From positions 1-64,000 of the forward strand of contig JAQGDQ010000690.1 in the NCBI GenBank assembly GCA_030141605.1: DNA of 64,000 nucleotides, written 5' to 3'. The notes under the pieces are model-generated. The model was not told where the DNA came from. It ran no database searches and was given only the letters and a program-made list of their open reading frames with translations. This DNA is from Tubiluchus corallicola. Its lineage: Eukaryota > Priapulida > Priapulimorpha > Priapulimorphida > Tubiluchidae. Every line of letters begins with the position of its first letter. Position 1 is the stretch's first letter. Positions 20,687-32,756 of this stretch are shown here, piece after piece. The translations under genes and the position numbers were made by a program.

Positions 20687-22797
20687 AGGACAAGAAAAGG
20701 GGCACCTGAAGTTGATTTCATAAAAATCGCCTTAACAATTATACTTCTTTACAGCAATTTTAAGCACATACCGTATTCGCCTTGAAAGGAATTTTCGTTT
20801 GTTTTCATTTTAAATCTCCTGATGTCACTACCACACGTAAATCAGGGGAAGAAAAGGCAATGTTAAATTAGGTCCAAAAAATCTTTCCTTGCAAATCTAT
20901 ATTACTAATCTCAAAAACGCTCTCTTCTTCTTGTGGTTGTGGTTAACAGTAGATGAACCTTATAGGCTTCGTTTTCATAATAAGACTCAGACACTCAGAC
21001 AACTGACCTCGGCTATAACAAGACTCGGTAAAAATGAGCAAATTTTTACTGTCTGTAGAAACTCGTTATAAGCGGATTACACTCTTTACGCTACACAAGT
21101 AAGTTTTGTACGACGTTTCGCTTTACTTAAGCACTGTGAAAGTCATGTTTGAGGTTGTAGATAACTCACTTTGTAGAACAAGAATAAAAAATCTATAATA
21201 CATATTTGCACAAAACTGAAAAGTGTTTATTAGACTGCATACACATATGTAGAATGACTGCTACACTGAACACTGAGAACAAGAGTGTCCTGCACTGATC
21301 ACTGAGAGTTAGACAGTTGTGTAGCACGACTGCTGCACTACACTGAGAGTGAGACAGTAAGTAACATGAGCATCACGACAGCTGCACTGCACTAAGAGTG
21401 TGAGTTAGACAGTGACTAGAAAGTAAATCCAGTCAGTATATAGGTATAGGTGATTATGCAAACTTGGCTTCACAAAAACCATTACTGTAAAATTGGGGGA
21501 GATCCAGTGAATATGCATTCACTGGACCGTACAATTACACTGGGGGTGAGTGTAGCTAGCAAAATGTAAAAGGATTAGTTCATAGATGGCAGCACCTAAA
21601 AAATATACAATTACAACTTCCACAAGCACAGCATACCTTTTCCTTCTTCCTTGTAAGATGAACCATTCTTGTGTGTATCAGAAAAAGCTGGGAAGAGAGA
21701 CATGCTTCAGCTGTACTCAGTTCTCATCTGGTCCAGGATTGTGTATTCGATCCTACAAACAGAACACAGCATTAAACAATCAACGTATTAATCTTTTAAT
21801 TTTTACCACTGCGATTACATTACATTTTACAATACTGCCAGTGATGTGGCTGTGCTATTTCGCAGTTTTCCCCGGTAGAGGCGTAAAGAGGGCTCTATGG
21901 TTTGTTTCACAGGATACAAATAAGTTAATTACTCATTAATTAAGCACGCAGTACAAAAATTTTCTGCCAAATTCCAGTTGGGTAACTCAGTTATAACTTG
22001 ATTTTCATGATATTGCTACTTAAGTTCTCCACATTTTCTTTAAAATTGGTTAGTGAATCATTCACTATACGAGTGAGAGCTTCAGCAATATCGAATCATC
22101 TAGGTTGCTCAATAATAATTCGGACAGCACCATTTCTGATCATAATCCTGCGTCTCGCAATGTTCGCTGAATTAGTAGTGATACTCTGAGGATCTGGATA
22201 TTTTACGATAGTGATTCTGGAACAAAAGCTGTGAGACTCGATGTTACGGAAGTAAAATAGGAAATTATGAAAAGTAAAAAAAATCTAATCTGGAACTATT
22301 TGACAATGTAAGCTAAATGATATTGGAGCAGATGTCTCAAAAGACTTCCCATGCAAATCAATATTACTTAGATTTTCGCTTACCTGCTAGAAAGACTTAT
22401 GTAACTAGAAAAGAAAATTATTAATTATTTAAAATGTCTTCACCAATTGGTAAAATGTCGCTGACTCACCCACCAGAGTGCACCACTCACTAACCAAAAA
22501 ACGTATTTTTAATCTTATTGACAAGATACAGTAATTTCAAATTTTATTTAGTTAGTGACTTGTGTGCTACGAATGCTTTGATTATTTTTACAAACTTTAC
22601 AAAATGTTACCTAAACTTGTTTCAAATGACCTGTCGTGAAAATGGCTGCGTCTGATGGTCATCGCGGGAGTTTAAATTTACATGTTTTATACAGCATGAC
22701 TGCCGATTGAAGTCCTGTACGCAAAAAGGCAGTACGTAAGTGATATAAAATTTCAGAACGAATTTTTCAAGCTTAATGAAGGGTTTTCTTGTGCTTT
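20687..22797. mobile_element. MITE, TTAA family (copy 3), split by 1.4 kb
   Basis: 20687-20917 matches the left part, and 22330-22797 the right part, of the intact copy at 42926-43545. The TGCAAATC.ATATTACT stretch is present on both sides of the split, so about 1.4 kb was inserted with duplication of about 35-40 bp or by a local rearrangement. The insert (20918-22329) holds an irregular CACTGAGAG-rich repeat (21190-21420) and open frames of 60-117 codons with no known motif. Confidence 0.55.
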
Positions 22798-23486
22798 AAC
22801 GAGACTCACATGTTAGTACAATAAGAGTGTTGATCGTATAAAATTTTATAAAATTATGACTGATGCAGCGCAAGACATTTGGATGGGAATTTATAAATCG
22901 ACCATACAATTAAACCATATCAATTGTGACTACTGTAAAATAAATATTCACAAATTGCATGTACATGGCAATTCAATAGACCGCTACAAGAAACATCCTC
23001 AAGAGGGCGAAAAATTTTACGATGGTTACTGAAATTACAATTTCCTATAGAGGCTCTGAAGGAAGCAAAATAGGGAGCCATGACAATACGAGAAGGAAAA
23101 GGATACCAAAGCAATATTATAGTTCTAACAAAGAAAAAGTTTTGCCTTATATAATTTTGCTATTCACAAGAAGAAAAGTTTATAAGGAAGACCCCTCGTA
23201 GTGATCGGACTAACTGTGAATTTACCGCGACATTCAGATGGATCAATTAAACGTAGCTCAACTCTAAGAGTTTTGAAAAACATAATCAGATCAGCTCTAA
23301 TCTTCGGAACTTGACTTTTGACAGAAACTCCAGGCAATTTCTTTCGTTCTAGCCTATAAATCTTCATTTTTGATTATGTGTGGCCATCTTACCTTTAAAA
23401 TCTAAAACTTTCATTTAGAACTAAGACTTCTAGTTCTAATTCTATGAATGCTTTTCTTGAGTAACAACTAATGGTTAAACCAGATG

Positions 23487-24193
23487 GGCGCTATTACACT
23501 TTCGCACCGCCTAGCTTTTTATAGGTTATTACTCGTTTTTAGGCTCGTAAATCATCATTCTATTATTCTTACGTCATCAGTGAATGTTTCCGCTAATCTA
23601 ATTGTAATTTAATCTTATTTAGGCATAATTACCAATAATTACGCTGCATTCACAGTTCGACACAATATCGCCATCTTGTTTGTGTGTGTGGTCACGTGAC
23701 GAATTTCGTACCAGTTTATGCATTATCAGGGCCTAGCTTAAAAGGCACGTGACACACTTTCATCTTCACCGCATTTACGAAATAAAGAAAAATCCTTTAC
23801 TTTTTTTAAAATCTAATAGTAATAATACTACAGTAATAAATAAAATTAATGATAAATAACTGTTCCGTTCCAGGCCCACCCGCGATACGATACAAACTCT
23901 CGTAGCTGCAATCCTAATAATCATAAATTATGCGAAGAAACTAAAAATACAGGTTAAGGGCCACACGTCACTGCGCGAGAGCGATTGCGCATCAGTGATG
24001 TAAACACGGTTATTCACGTGCAGCTTTTAATGGCGGCTGTAGGTAAGTAATGCATGATTTTAATCTGGACTTATAAAGCGCAAGAAGCAATAATATTATG
24101 GGAATATGGTGTATATTACGCCTGTTGGCCTGCAGGCGTGAAAACAACCAATAGGCCAGGAAAAGCTAGGCGGTGCGAAAGTGTAATAGCGCC
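23487..24193. mobile_element. MITE with perfect 33-bp TIRs and 9-bp target duplication
   Basis: 707 bp. 23487-23519 and 24161-24193 are exact reverse complements starting GGCGCTATTACACTTTCG. AACCAGATG is directly repeated at 23478-23486 and 24194-24202. A 9-bp duplication with long TIRs suggests a Mutator-like (MULE) non-autonomous element. It has no transposase, and includes a piece (about 23868-23892) related to the CAGTGTTTCCTC-ended element at 27511. Confidence 0.9.
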
Positions 24194-24371
24194 AACCAGA
24201 TGCTTCATTGGCGTACAAAAATATATTGGTAACGTAATTAATCAAAGTTTTTTGTTAAGGCTTAATTTCTTGCTAGCTAATACATCGTTGCGTTGAAGAA
24301 AAGCATGCATTACCTCCTGCAAACACTTTTAAAACCATTTTCAGTGTTTAGTTTGTAAGTTCAACACGCAC

Positions 24372-27300
24372 ACCAACCAACAATATGGGAGCACTTCACT
24401 TTGCACATAAATGCGCTGGTAGCACGCCCTTTAATCCACGACCCCGTCTTTCAACGATCTGATACACGTAATAATGAAGTACCAACGTCATAAATTTTGC
24501 AGCGAGTAATAGAACGATTTAGCGCATCAATGTAATGACGAATTAATAAGGAACCTGTCCTGCCTTTTAAATTTAGTGTAAAGACCTTGTGTCTTGCATA
24601 ACCTGCAATTTTGAGGAGAGTGGGGTGTATTCATCATTGGAAGCCCACTGAAGACATCAAGGTTCAAACCCAAGGTGCTCCATCGCATCCAGATGCCTGA
24701 TAAGCCTACATTTTAATGCACAGTAATTTTGTTTTTGGATCATTAATATTTGAACCACTCCATCGTTCGGTTGGTTAATTTCACTGCATGCGTAGGGATT
24801 AAGATCTAATGAACTTCCAAGCCACTGCAATCTGTTCAGTACTACTACAGTACTTTTTCTTCTTTGTACTAAACTACATAGCAAAAAAATTGTTATGCCT
24901 GCACTTAGGCCAGTGCTGCTAATTACTAGCTTTGGGTAAAAAATTCCGCCATTTATTTTTCTAAACTACCGATTTGGCAAGCGACCAAGAATTTCCACTC
25001 ATTGTAACATGGAATCAGTATAATTGGTAAGTGCTGAGAATTACGGGTGCAAACTACCAGATTTTGGGCAGAGCTGGAAGGCTGCTAGTTCTTTATTTTA
25101 ATTAATTAGAAATTACCAAATTCTTTCCTTGGTGTTTATACTCAACTGCCGTCATTGTCATGGAGTTACATTAAGTTTAAGTTGCTCAAACAGCTAATTC
25201 AAAATTGCCAGGGTCTCCGAGACATAAAGATAAAATGACAAGTATTACATTTTAAAGTTGGCTGTGTTAATAAAAACAGTATTACTTTGAATTGTAAATT
25301 AACTAATATAAGTAAAATTAGTCTTTCAATCAATGAAATATAACACACCATTTTATTTCGTTTATATTCGCAAATACTAGAGGGTTTACAATAGCTACTA
25401 TAAAGCCATAATCGAATGGCTGCTACACGCTCAGCAAAAGATTTGATACAGAAAATTTGACAAGAAGTTCTTTTACTAAACTGTGATACATCTCAATAAG
25501 TTCTTAGCAATCCAGTGTAGCTGTTTATAAGAACCAACAGTTTCTATTAGGATGATCTTTCTTATCCTGCAATTTTCTGTTTTCATGTTGCTGAACAAAC
25601 AATCTTAGAGTAGAAGGAAGCTTACCATAGTTTATCTTGTGTCTAACTATTGTTCTAGCACAGCTGCATTTCAGATTTAAATAAAAACTTCTTGATAACT
25701 CATCACTTAAAGCAAATAACACCGATGCAAATTCATTGTCATAAGTTGAAGAGAAGGGCCAGTAATGTACATCTGAATGTGGAAGTTGATGCCATATTTT
25801 GTATGGACTTAGACCATCAAAAGGCAATGCATCAACATGTAAACCATGCCTAACCAACAAAAGAAACATTTCAAAAAACACTTGTCGTTGTTGCAATGCA
25901 AACCTTGTAAAAAAGTCCCTCGTATCCAACCACTTACGTCCATCATAATAACCCAAAGGTTCACAGAGTTCACCAAATGCAGTTGCCCCATTATCGTTTA
26001 TGAAATTAACGTCTGGATGTTCATGGCAATCCAATAATTGTTGCAAAGTACACAGTGCTTCTGAAGTGTCATGTAGATGCCATTGACATGCAATCATAAC
26101 TGGTGTGTACCCTCGAGAATTGATCAAATTAGTACTAGCCCCTTGTTTGAGCAATAAAGGTATATAGTCAGGGTGAGAGACTAAAGCGGCAAACAAAGGA
26201 GATTCGTTACTTTTGTTTAAGACATTAACATTTGCTCCTCTATCTAGCAGCAGCTCAACAATATCTTTAGAACTGGTTTTGTATCTGCAAGCATAGTGTA
26301 ATGCAGTATTTCCACTGTCATTGGCCATATCCAAATCAGAAGTTTTTTCTATTAGCAGTTTTGCTATTTTCTCATTGGAATAAACTGCAGTATGCAAAGG
26401 CAACTGACCACTGTTGTCAACAAGGTTTGGGTCTGCGCCATTTTCAAGCAGCAATACAGCTATACCAAACCTAACATTTTCTTTAGCAGCACTACACGAA
26501 TGTCCTTTTGAAATGACATGAAGGGGTGTAACACCTGCAATTTCGTGTGAACTTACATTAACACTAGCACCATGCTTTAACAGGAATACTGCCATCTCCA
26601 AGTTCACATCCTCACAAGCAAAGTGCAGATGTGAGTAACCCATTTTGTCAACAGCATTGAGATCTGCACCATTTTGTGTCAGCAGATATGTGGCTTCATA
26701 ATCACTGGTTCGACTAGCTTTGTGTAACGGAGTCAGTCCATTACAATTAGGAATGTTTGGATCAGCACCATTGGCAAGAAGAAGCTTCATTAATGGTAGA
26801 AATTTATCAGCCGAATGGCAGAAGAGAGGCGTACGCATAGACTTGTCTTGGATATTAGGATCAGCACCATTGTTTAACAAAATTTCTACAATGTTTGGTA
26901 CTTCTGCAACATGCAACTCACATGTTCCATCCCAGTTAATACTCTGAACATTTGCATCATGATCAATCAGATAACATACTACGTCTTCGTGACTGTGTGC
27001 ACATGCCCAGTACAATGGTGTTGGCCCAGTGTTTTGTTTGACATTCACATTGGCACCATGCTCGACTAGCATTTTCACTATCTGAAGATTTCCGCTTGTG
27101 CAAGCAGCATGCAGTGGACTGACACCGAACATATCAACTCTGTTTGCATCCTCCCCAGACTGAAGATACTGCCAAACCTCGTCTGTTTTACCAGACTTGC
27201 AAGGCCCATGAAGAGGAGATACACTTGTCTCTGCTTGCAATGCAGGTGAATTTCCTCCAATGCGAGGAAACCAACTTGGGAGAGAAGGAACTCTTGGCAT

Positions 27301-27480
27301 TTTAAAATTGTAAATGATCTGAAAAGATGAAGAATGATATCAAATATAACAATGCCTGTCGGTTGTTTAGTGCTTAGTGGCACTGATAAATGCATTTTAT
27401 GCTCTACGTCCCAAGACAAAGAACAGCTTGCAGTTAGACATAGTTGATCTCAACTGGAAGACAAAATAAAAAAGGTACTC
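24372..27480. repeat. Ankyrin duplication unit A
   Basis: The sequence from ACCAACAATATGGGAGCAC through gene 1 and its upstream region reappears at 28399-31900. The 3' flank and gene are at high identity, with the extra MITE at 29014-29394 in unit B. Confidence 0.9.
25525..27300 (-). CDS. Ankyrin-repeat SOCS-box-like protein, paralogue 1
   Basis: 591 codons in one exon. Residues about 26-440 carry some 12 ankyrin repeats (for example GVSPLHAACTSGNLQIVKML and GNTALHYAC). A diverged linker containing FGELCEPLGYYDG follows. The C-terminus (about 541-573) reads LKCSCARTIVRHK then LPSTLRLFVQQHE, which fits a SOCS box (BC-box L-x-x-x-C-x-R-x-x-(I/V)-R, then an LPxxL Cul5-side motif), as in ASB proteins. 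By analogy it may be a substrate receptor of an Elongin BC-Cullin 5 ubiquitin ligase. It ends CWFL, a CaaX-like motif predicting geranylgeranylation. The ATG lies 18 nt after a conserved splice acceptor (CATCTTTTCAG), so the 5'UTR is probably spliced. Ankyrin identity is certain; the SOCS box and lipid are inferences. Confidence 0.9.
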   Translation of the reverse strand: MPRVPSLPSWFPRIGGNSPALQAETSVSPLHGPCKSGKTDEVWQYLQSGEDANRVDMFGVSPLHAACTSGNLQIVKMLVEHGANVNVKQNTGPTPLYWACAHSHEDVVCYLIDHDANVQSINWDGTCELHVAEVPNIVEILLNNGADPNIQDKSMRTPLFCHSADKFLPLMKLLLANGADPNIPNCNGLTPLHKASRTSDYEATYLLTQNGADLNAVDKMGYSHLHFACEDVNLEMAVFLLKHGASVNVSSHEIAGVTPLHVISKGHSCSAAKENVRFGIAVLLLENGADPNLVDNSGQLPLHTAVYSNEKIAKLLIEKTSDLDMANDSGNTALHYACRYKTSSKDIVELLLDRGANVNVLNKSNESPLFAALVSHPDYIPLLLKQGASTNLINSRGYTPVMIACQWHLHDTSEALCTLQQLLDCHEHPDVNFINDNGATAFGELCEPLGYYDGRKWLDTRDFFTRFALQQRQVFFEMFLLLVRHGLHVDALPFDGLSPYKIWHQLPHSDVHYWPFSSTYDNEFASVLFALSDELSRSFYLNLKCSCARTIVRHKINYGKLPSTLRLFVQQHENRKLQDKKDHPNRNCWFL

Positions 27481-27510
27481 TGCATTTAAACTAGTTAGCT
27501 TACATATATA

Positions 27511-28139
27511 CAGTGTTTCCTCACTTGTCGCAGGTGTTCCGTTCCAGGCCCACCCGCGATAAGTGAATTTTCGCAAAGTAGAGACGCTATACTTATCTTA
27601 GTAGCTATACATTATTTTAAGTCTTCATAAACCCTCCCCACACCCTGTTGTCCGCGCACAGCGAAAGAAAACAAATTGCACGGTACCGGAGCCAATCAGC
27701 GACTGGGATACAGAGCAGCATTCTCTAGTTGGTCACTTTCCATCAATCAACCAATCGTGCGTTGTGTACAATCTCACGTCGGCAAGTAGCATCTCAAGTG
27801 GGCGCATGTACTACATTTCGTTTTTGGTATGTATTCATCCACCGAATAAATGCACTATTTACTGTAAATGGTAATTTATAATATTGTTTTAATGTTAGAA
27901 TTAATATTTTTAATATAATTTTATACATTTTATGATTTTTTATGCAAAATTCATCAAATCTATACATTACTGCACAATATGTACTACGCATGTGCAAAAA
28001 TACTTTAGATGGAGTTCCTCAAAAACCCGCGAAACAGCGATAAACATTTTACATTATTATTTTTGAAAACCCGCGAAACAGCGAGTCCGCAACAAACGAA
28101 CTTTGTCTGACTTCTACAAACTTTACAAACGGACCACTG
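27511..28139. mobile_element. MITE with CAGTGTTTCCTC ends (copy 1)
   Basis: About 629 bp starting CAGTGTTTCCTCACTTG. The matching copy at 34743-35354 keeps both ends (CAGTGTTTCCTC and CAGTGTTCCCTC). The equivalent site upstream of ankyrin gene 2 (near 31920) lacks it. Inside are GTTCCAGGCCCACCCGCG and AACCCGCGAAACAGCGA blocks. Its left flank is TA, so pogo-like insertion is likely. Confidence 0.75.
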
Positions 28140-29013
28140 AATTCTACAAAATTAATCTTGTACCAGTCTGGTACGGGCCACTATAGTCTGGTATCATGAT
28201 GGTATGTGTTACGAAAGACACCAGAGATTAGCAAACAAGATCCTGCACAGGTTACCTAGAGTCCCAGTACTTGGCACAGCTCTCTTTAAAGGCAAAATTT
28301 TTAATGTTGTTTACATATTTGTTCCTTTTTATCATTTGTTTTTGTGTCTAATTAACATTGTTTAAATAGTTATAAAGTTTTATGCTCTTCACTTATAACC
28401 AACAATATGGGAGCACTTCGCTTAGCACATAAATGCGCTGGTAGCACGCCCTTTAATCCACGACCCCGTCGTTCAACGATCTGATACACGTAATAGAGAA
28501 GTACTAACGTCATAAGTTTAGCAGCGAGTAATAGAACAATTTAGCGCATCAATGTAATGATGAACCAATAACGATCCTGCCCTGCTTTCTAAATTTAGTG
28601 TAAAGACCTTGTGTCTCACATAACCTGCAATTTTGAGGCAACTGGGTGTATTCATCATTGGAAGCCTACTGAAGACATCAAGGTTCAAACCCAAGGTGCT
28701 CCATCGCATCCAGATGCCTCACAAGCCTACATTTTAACGCACAGTAATTTTGTTTTTGGATCATTAATATTTGAACCACTCCATCGTTCGGTTGGTTAAT
28801 TTCACTGCATGCATAGGGATTGAGATCTAATGAACTTTCAAGCCGCTGCAATCTGTTCAGTACTACTACAGTACTTGTTCTTCTTTGTACTAAACTACAT
28901 AGCAAAAAATTGTTATGCCTGCACTTAGACCAGTGCTGCTAATTACTAGCTTTGGGTAAAAAATTCTGCCATTTATCTTTCTAAACTACCGATTTGGCAA
29001 GCGACCAAGAATT

Positions 29014-29394
29014 AGGGGTGAGCATTCTCTAGCAGAAAGCGAATTCGAATCGAACCGAATTTGTGACTTTCGAATTCGAATCGAACTTCAGTGTTTCGAA
29101 TTCGAATTGAGATCAAAAGATTTTCGAACAAGTTTTCGAACCACCAGCAAAAATTAGTCTTACAAAGATCATACATATCATTAGATTTTGTTCTACAATA
29201 AAACGACTAATTTGTTTAAAATTGTGTGCAGAAATCACAGCTAAATTATGCTGGTTGCATGATGTTTCAATCGTTTTAGTGATAAAGAACATGTGTTATT
29301 GAAGTGCTGAATTATTCGAATCTATAGTTTTGGATTCGAATCGAGTTTGAACTAAAAAAACTCGTTCGTACTCTAACGTTCGATGCTCACCCCT
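29014..29394. mobile_element. MITE with AGGGGTGAGCAT ends and 10-bp target duplication
   Basis: 381 bp. The 12-bp TIR AGGGGTGAGCAT is exact at both ends, and ACCAAGAATT is repeated at 29004-29013 and 29395-29404. Duplication unit A has the empty site with a single ACCAAGAATT (24983-24992), direct proof of insertion. The interior is rich in GAATTCGAATCGAA. Older relatives lie at about 32380-32735 (inverted), 35765-35830 (fragment) and 37880-38240. 9-11 bp duplications point to a MULE-like origin. Confidence 0.92.
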
Positions 29395-29939
29395 ACCAAG
29401 AATTTCCACTCAGTGTAACATGGCATGTTAGTCAGTGTAATTAGTAAGTGCTGAGAATTACGGGTGCAAACTACCAGATTTTGGCCAGAGCTGGAAGGCT
29501 ACTATTTCTTTTTTTAATTAATTAGAAATTACCAAATTCTTTTCTTGGTGTTTATACTCATCTGCCATCGTTGTCATGAGTTACACTAAGTTTATGTTAC
29601 TCAAACAGCATATTCAAAATTGCCAGGGTCTCCGAGACATAAAGATAAAATGACAAGTATTACATTTTAAAGTTTGCTGCGTTAATACAAACAGTATTAC
29701 TTTGAATTGTAAATTAACTAATATAAGTAAAATTAGTCTTCCAGTCAATGAAATATAACACACCATTTTGTTTCGTTTATATTCGCAAATACTAGAGGGT
29801 TTACAATAGCTACTATAAAGTCATAATTGAATGGCTGCTACATGCTCAGCAAAAGATTTGATACAGAAAATTTGACAAGAAGTTCTTTTAATGAACCGCG
29901 ATAGATCTGAATAAGTTCTTAGCAATCCAGTGTAGCTGT

Positions 29940-31715
29940 TTATAAGAACCAACAGTTCCTCTTAGGATGATTTTTCTTATCCTGCAATTTTCTGTTCTCG
30001 TGTTGCTGAACAAACAATCTTAGAGTAGAAGGAAGCTTACCATAGTTTATCTTGTGTCTAACTATTGTTCTAGCACAGCTGCATTTCAGATTTAAATAAA
30101 AACTTCTTGATAACTCATCACTTAAAGCAAATAACACCAATGCAAATTCATTGTTATAAGTTGCAGAGAAGGTCCAGTAATGTACATCTGAATATGGAAG
30201 TTGATGCCATATTTTGTATGGACTTAGACCATCAAAAGGCAATGCATCAACATGTAAACCACGCCTAACCAACAAGAGGAACATTTCAAAAAACACTTGT
30301 CGGTGTTGCGATGCAAACCTCGTAGTAAAGTCCCTCGTATGCAACCACTTGCGTCCATCATAATAACCCAAAGGTTCACAGAGTTCACCAAATGCACTTG
30401 CCCCATTATCGTTTATGAAATTAACGTCTGGATGTTCATGGCAGTCCAATAATTGTTGCAAAGTACACAGTGCTCCTGAAGTGTCATGTAGATGCCATTG
30501 ACATGCAATCATAACTGGTGAGTACCCTCGAGAATTGATCAAATTAGTACTAGCCCCTTGTTTGAGCAATAAAGGTATATAGTCAGGGTGAGAGTCTAAA
30601 GCGGCAAACAAAGGAGATTCGTTACATTTGTTTAAGGCATTAACATTTGCTCCTCTATCTAGCAGCAGCTCAACAATATGTTTAGAACTGTTTTTGTATC
30701 CGCAAGCATAGTGTAATGCAGTATTTCCATTGTCGTCGGCCACATTTAAATCAGAAGTTTTTACTATTAGCAGTTTTGCTATTTCCTCATTGGAATAAAC
30801 TGCATTATGCAAAGGCAGCTGACCACTGTTGTTAACAAGGTTTGGGTCTGCTCCGTTTTCAAGCAGCAATACAGCTATACCAAATCTAACATTTTCTTTA
30901 GCAGCACTACACGAATGTCCTTTTGAAATGACATGCAGGGGTGTAACACCTGCAATTTCGTGTGAACTTACATTAACACTAGCACAGTGCTTTAACAGGA
31001 ATACTGCCATCTCCAAGTTCACATCCTCACAAGCAAAGTGCAGAGGTGAGTAACCCATTTTGTCAACAGCATTGAGATCTGCACCATTTTGTGTCAGCAG
31101 ATTTGCCGCTTCATAATCACTGGTTCGACTAGCTTTGTGTAACGGAGTCAGTACATTACAATTAGGAATGTTTGGATCAGCACCATGGGCAAGAAGAAGC
31201 TTCATTAATGGTAGAAATTTATCAGCCGAATGGCAGAAGAGTGGCGTACGCATAGACTTGTCTTGGATATTAGGATCAGCACCATTTTTTAACAAAATTT
31301 CTACAATGTTTGGTACTTCTGCAACATGCAACTCACATGTTCCATCCCAGTTAATACTCTGAACATTTGCGCCATGATCAATCAAATAACATACTACGTC
31401 TTCGTGACTGTGTGCACATGCCCAGTACAATGGTGTTGGCCCGGTGTTTTGTTTGACATTCACATTGGCACCATGCTCGACTAGCATTTTCACTATCTGA
31501 AGATTTCCACTTGTGCAAGCAGCATGCAGTGGACTGACACCGAACATATCAACTCTGTTTGTATCCTCCCCAGACTGAAGATACTGCCAAACCTCGTCTG
31601 CTTTACCAGACTTGCAAGGCCCATGAAGAGGAGATACACTTGCCTTTGCTTGCAATGCAGGTGAATTTCCTCCAATGCGAGGAAACCAACTTGGGAGCGA
31701 AGGAACTCTTGGCAT
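29940..31715 (-). CDS. Ankyrin-repeat SOCS-box-like protein, paralogue 2
   Basis: 591 codons, the closest relative of paralogue 1 over its whole length and with matching 3' flank. It has the same architecture: about 12 ankyrin repeats, linker, SOCS-like LKCSCARTIVRHK / LPSTLRLFVQQHE, and terminal CWFL. One repeat has lost the usual Gly (HCASVNV for HGASVNV) and another reads NCNVLTPLH for NCNGLTPLH. The upstream acceptor CAACTTTTCAG is kept. The intact frame over 591 codons in all three copies argues for selection on the protein. Confidence 0.9.
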   Translation of the reverse strand: MPRVPSLPSWFPRIGGNSPALQAKASVSPLHGPCKSGKADEVWQYLQSGEDTNRVDMFGVSPLHAACTSGNLQIVKMLVEHGANVNVKQNTGPTPLYWACAHSHEDVVCYLIDHGANVQSINWDGTCELHVAEVPNIVEILLKNGADPNIQDKSMRTPLFCHSADKFLPLMKLLLAHGADPNIPNCNVLTPLHKASRTSDYEAANLLTQNGADLNAVDKMGYSPLHFACEDVNLEMAVFLLKHCASVNVSSHEIAGVTPLHVISKGHSCSAAKENVRFGIAVLLLENGADPNLVNNSGQLPLHNAVYSNEEIAKLLIVKTSDLNVADDNGNTALHYACGYKNSSKHIVELLLDRGANVNALNKCNESPLFAALDSHPDYIPLLLKQGASTNLINSRGYSPVMIACQWHLHDTSGALCTLQQLLDCHEHPDVNFINDNGASAFGELCEPLGYYDGRKWLHTRDFTTRFASQHRQVFFEMFLLLVRRGLHVDALPFDGLSPYKIWHQLPYSDVHYWTFSATYNNEFALVLFALSDELSRSFYLNLKCSCARTIVRHKINYGKLPSTLRLFVQQHENRKLQDKKNHPKRNCWFL

Positions 31716-32379
31716 TTTAAAATTGTAAATGACCTGAAAAGTTGAAGAATAATATCATATATAACAATGCCTGTTGGTTGTTTGTTGCTTAGTAGCACTG
31801 ATAAATGCATTTTATGCTCTACGTCCCAAGACAAAGAACAGCTTGCAGTTAGACATAGTTGATCTCAACTGGAAGACAAAATAAAAAAAGTAACTTTTGC
31901 ATTGATACCAATTAGCTTACATAAAGATTCTATGATATTAATCTTGTACCAATCTGGTAGGTAAGGTGTGATATAGGCTATTATAGTCTGGTATCACGAT
32001 GGTATGTGTTACGAGGGGTGCCACAGATCAGCGAACTCCTGCATAGGTTACCTAGTGTCCCAGTACTTGCAACAATGTTCTCCTTAACGGTGCAAGTGTG
32101 TGATAACCAAACTCGGTTAAACACAACTTTAACACTATCTACATATTTGTTCCTCTTTCTTATTAGTTTTGTGTTTTGACTTTGTTTAAAATACTTAATG
32201 TTGCACATTCTTCACTGTATTCATCCAACATAAAAATCCCGAGAAGAAAGAAACAAAACCAAAAAATATTGACAAGAGATAAACCATTGACAATTTTCTA
32301 GACATAAACTTTGATACAGAAAACTTAACATCATGTCCAATATTAGACAATGAAATGCATTAATAACTACTTAGTAGGA

Positions 32380-32735
32380 AGGATCATCAAATGTTCAAAT
32401 TCACTTCAAACAAGATTTTTAGTTTGAATTAAATTCGAATCAAAAATCATATATCCGAATAACTTAGCACTTCAACCACATATGTTCTTTATCATCAAAA
32501 CACTTGAAATGTCGTACGTTGTGAACCAAGCATAGAATAGCTGCGATTGTTGAACGCAATCTTTAAATAAACTATTGGCATTTTTACTGCAAAATAAAAT
32601 CAAGAAATATTCATGATTTTTGAGAACACAACTTTTTATTAGTGACTAGAAAATTTATTTGAAAGACCTTCATCAAACTGAATTCACGCGTGATTCGATT
32701 CGAATTCACTTTCTGGTAGAGTATGGTCACCCTTC
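32380..32735. mobile_element. Old copy of the AGGGGTGAGCAT MITE (inverted)
   Basis: It shares TTCAAATTCACTTCAAAC, ATGTTCTTTATCA and GATTCGATTCGAATTC blocks with 29014-29394 in reverse. The ends are degraded. It sits directly at the 3' end of ankyrin gene 3. Confidence 0.6.
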
Positions 32736-32756
32736 TACTTAGTGGACGAGTGTAGC

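Larger units (their letters stand above)
28399..31900. repeat. Ankyrin duplication unit B
   Basis: Second copy of 24372-27480 in the same orientation. A short open frame at 28678-28905 (75 codons) is also open in unit A at 24657-24884, but its differences mostly change amino acids, so it is probably non-coding. Confidence 0.88.

Noticed and set aside
21586-21939. Upstream NRDE2 exon on the minus strand with donor GAAAAG|GTATGC
   Set aside because: The frame that matches exon a's phase has a stop and no ATG; the other frames give a stop at the junction.
23164-23367. 67-codon minus-strand frame with a protein-like composition
   Set aside because: No recognised domain, no splice partner and surrounding frames full of stops; possibly an old transposon remnant.
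24031-24049. First exon ATGGCGGCTGTAG followed by GTAAGT on the plus strand
   Set aside because: It lies inside the 23487-24193 transposon and no matching downstream exon was found.
24657-24884. 75-codon frame conserved in duplication units A and B
   Set aside because: Most differences between copies change the amino acid, there is no known motif, and a tRNA-like GGTTCAAACCC block suggests repeat origin.
27078-27419. 113-codon frame overlapping the start of each ankyrin gene (also 31493-31834 and 34310-34651)
   Set aside because: Conserved only because the duplicated DNA is conserved; it overlaps the ankyrin ATG in another frame and includes the 5'UTR intron end.
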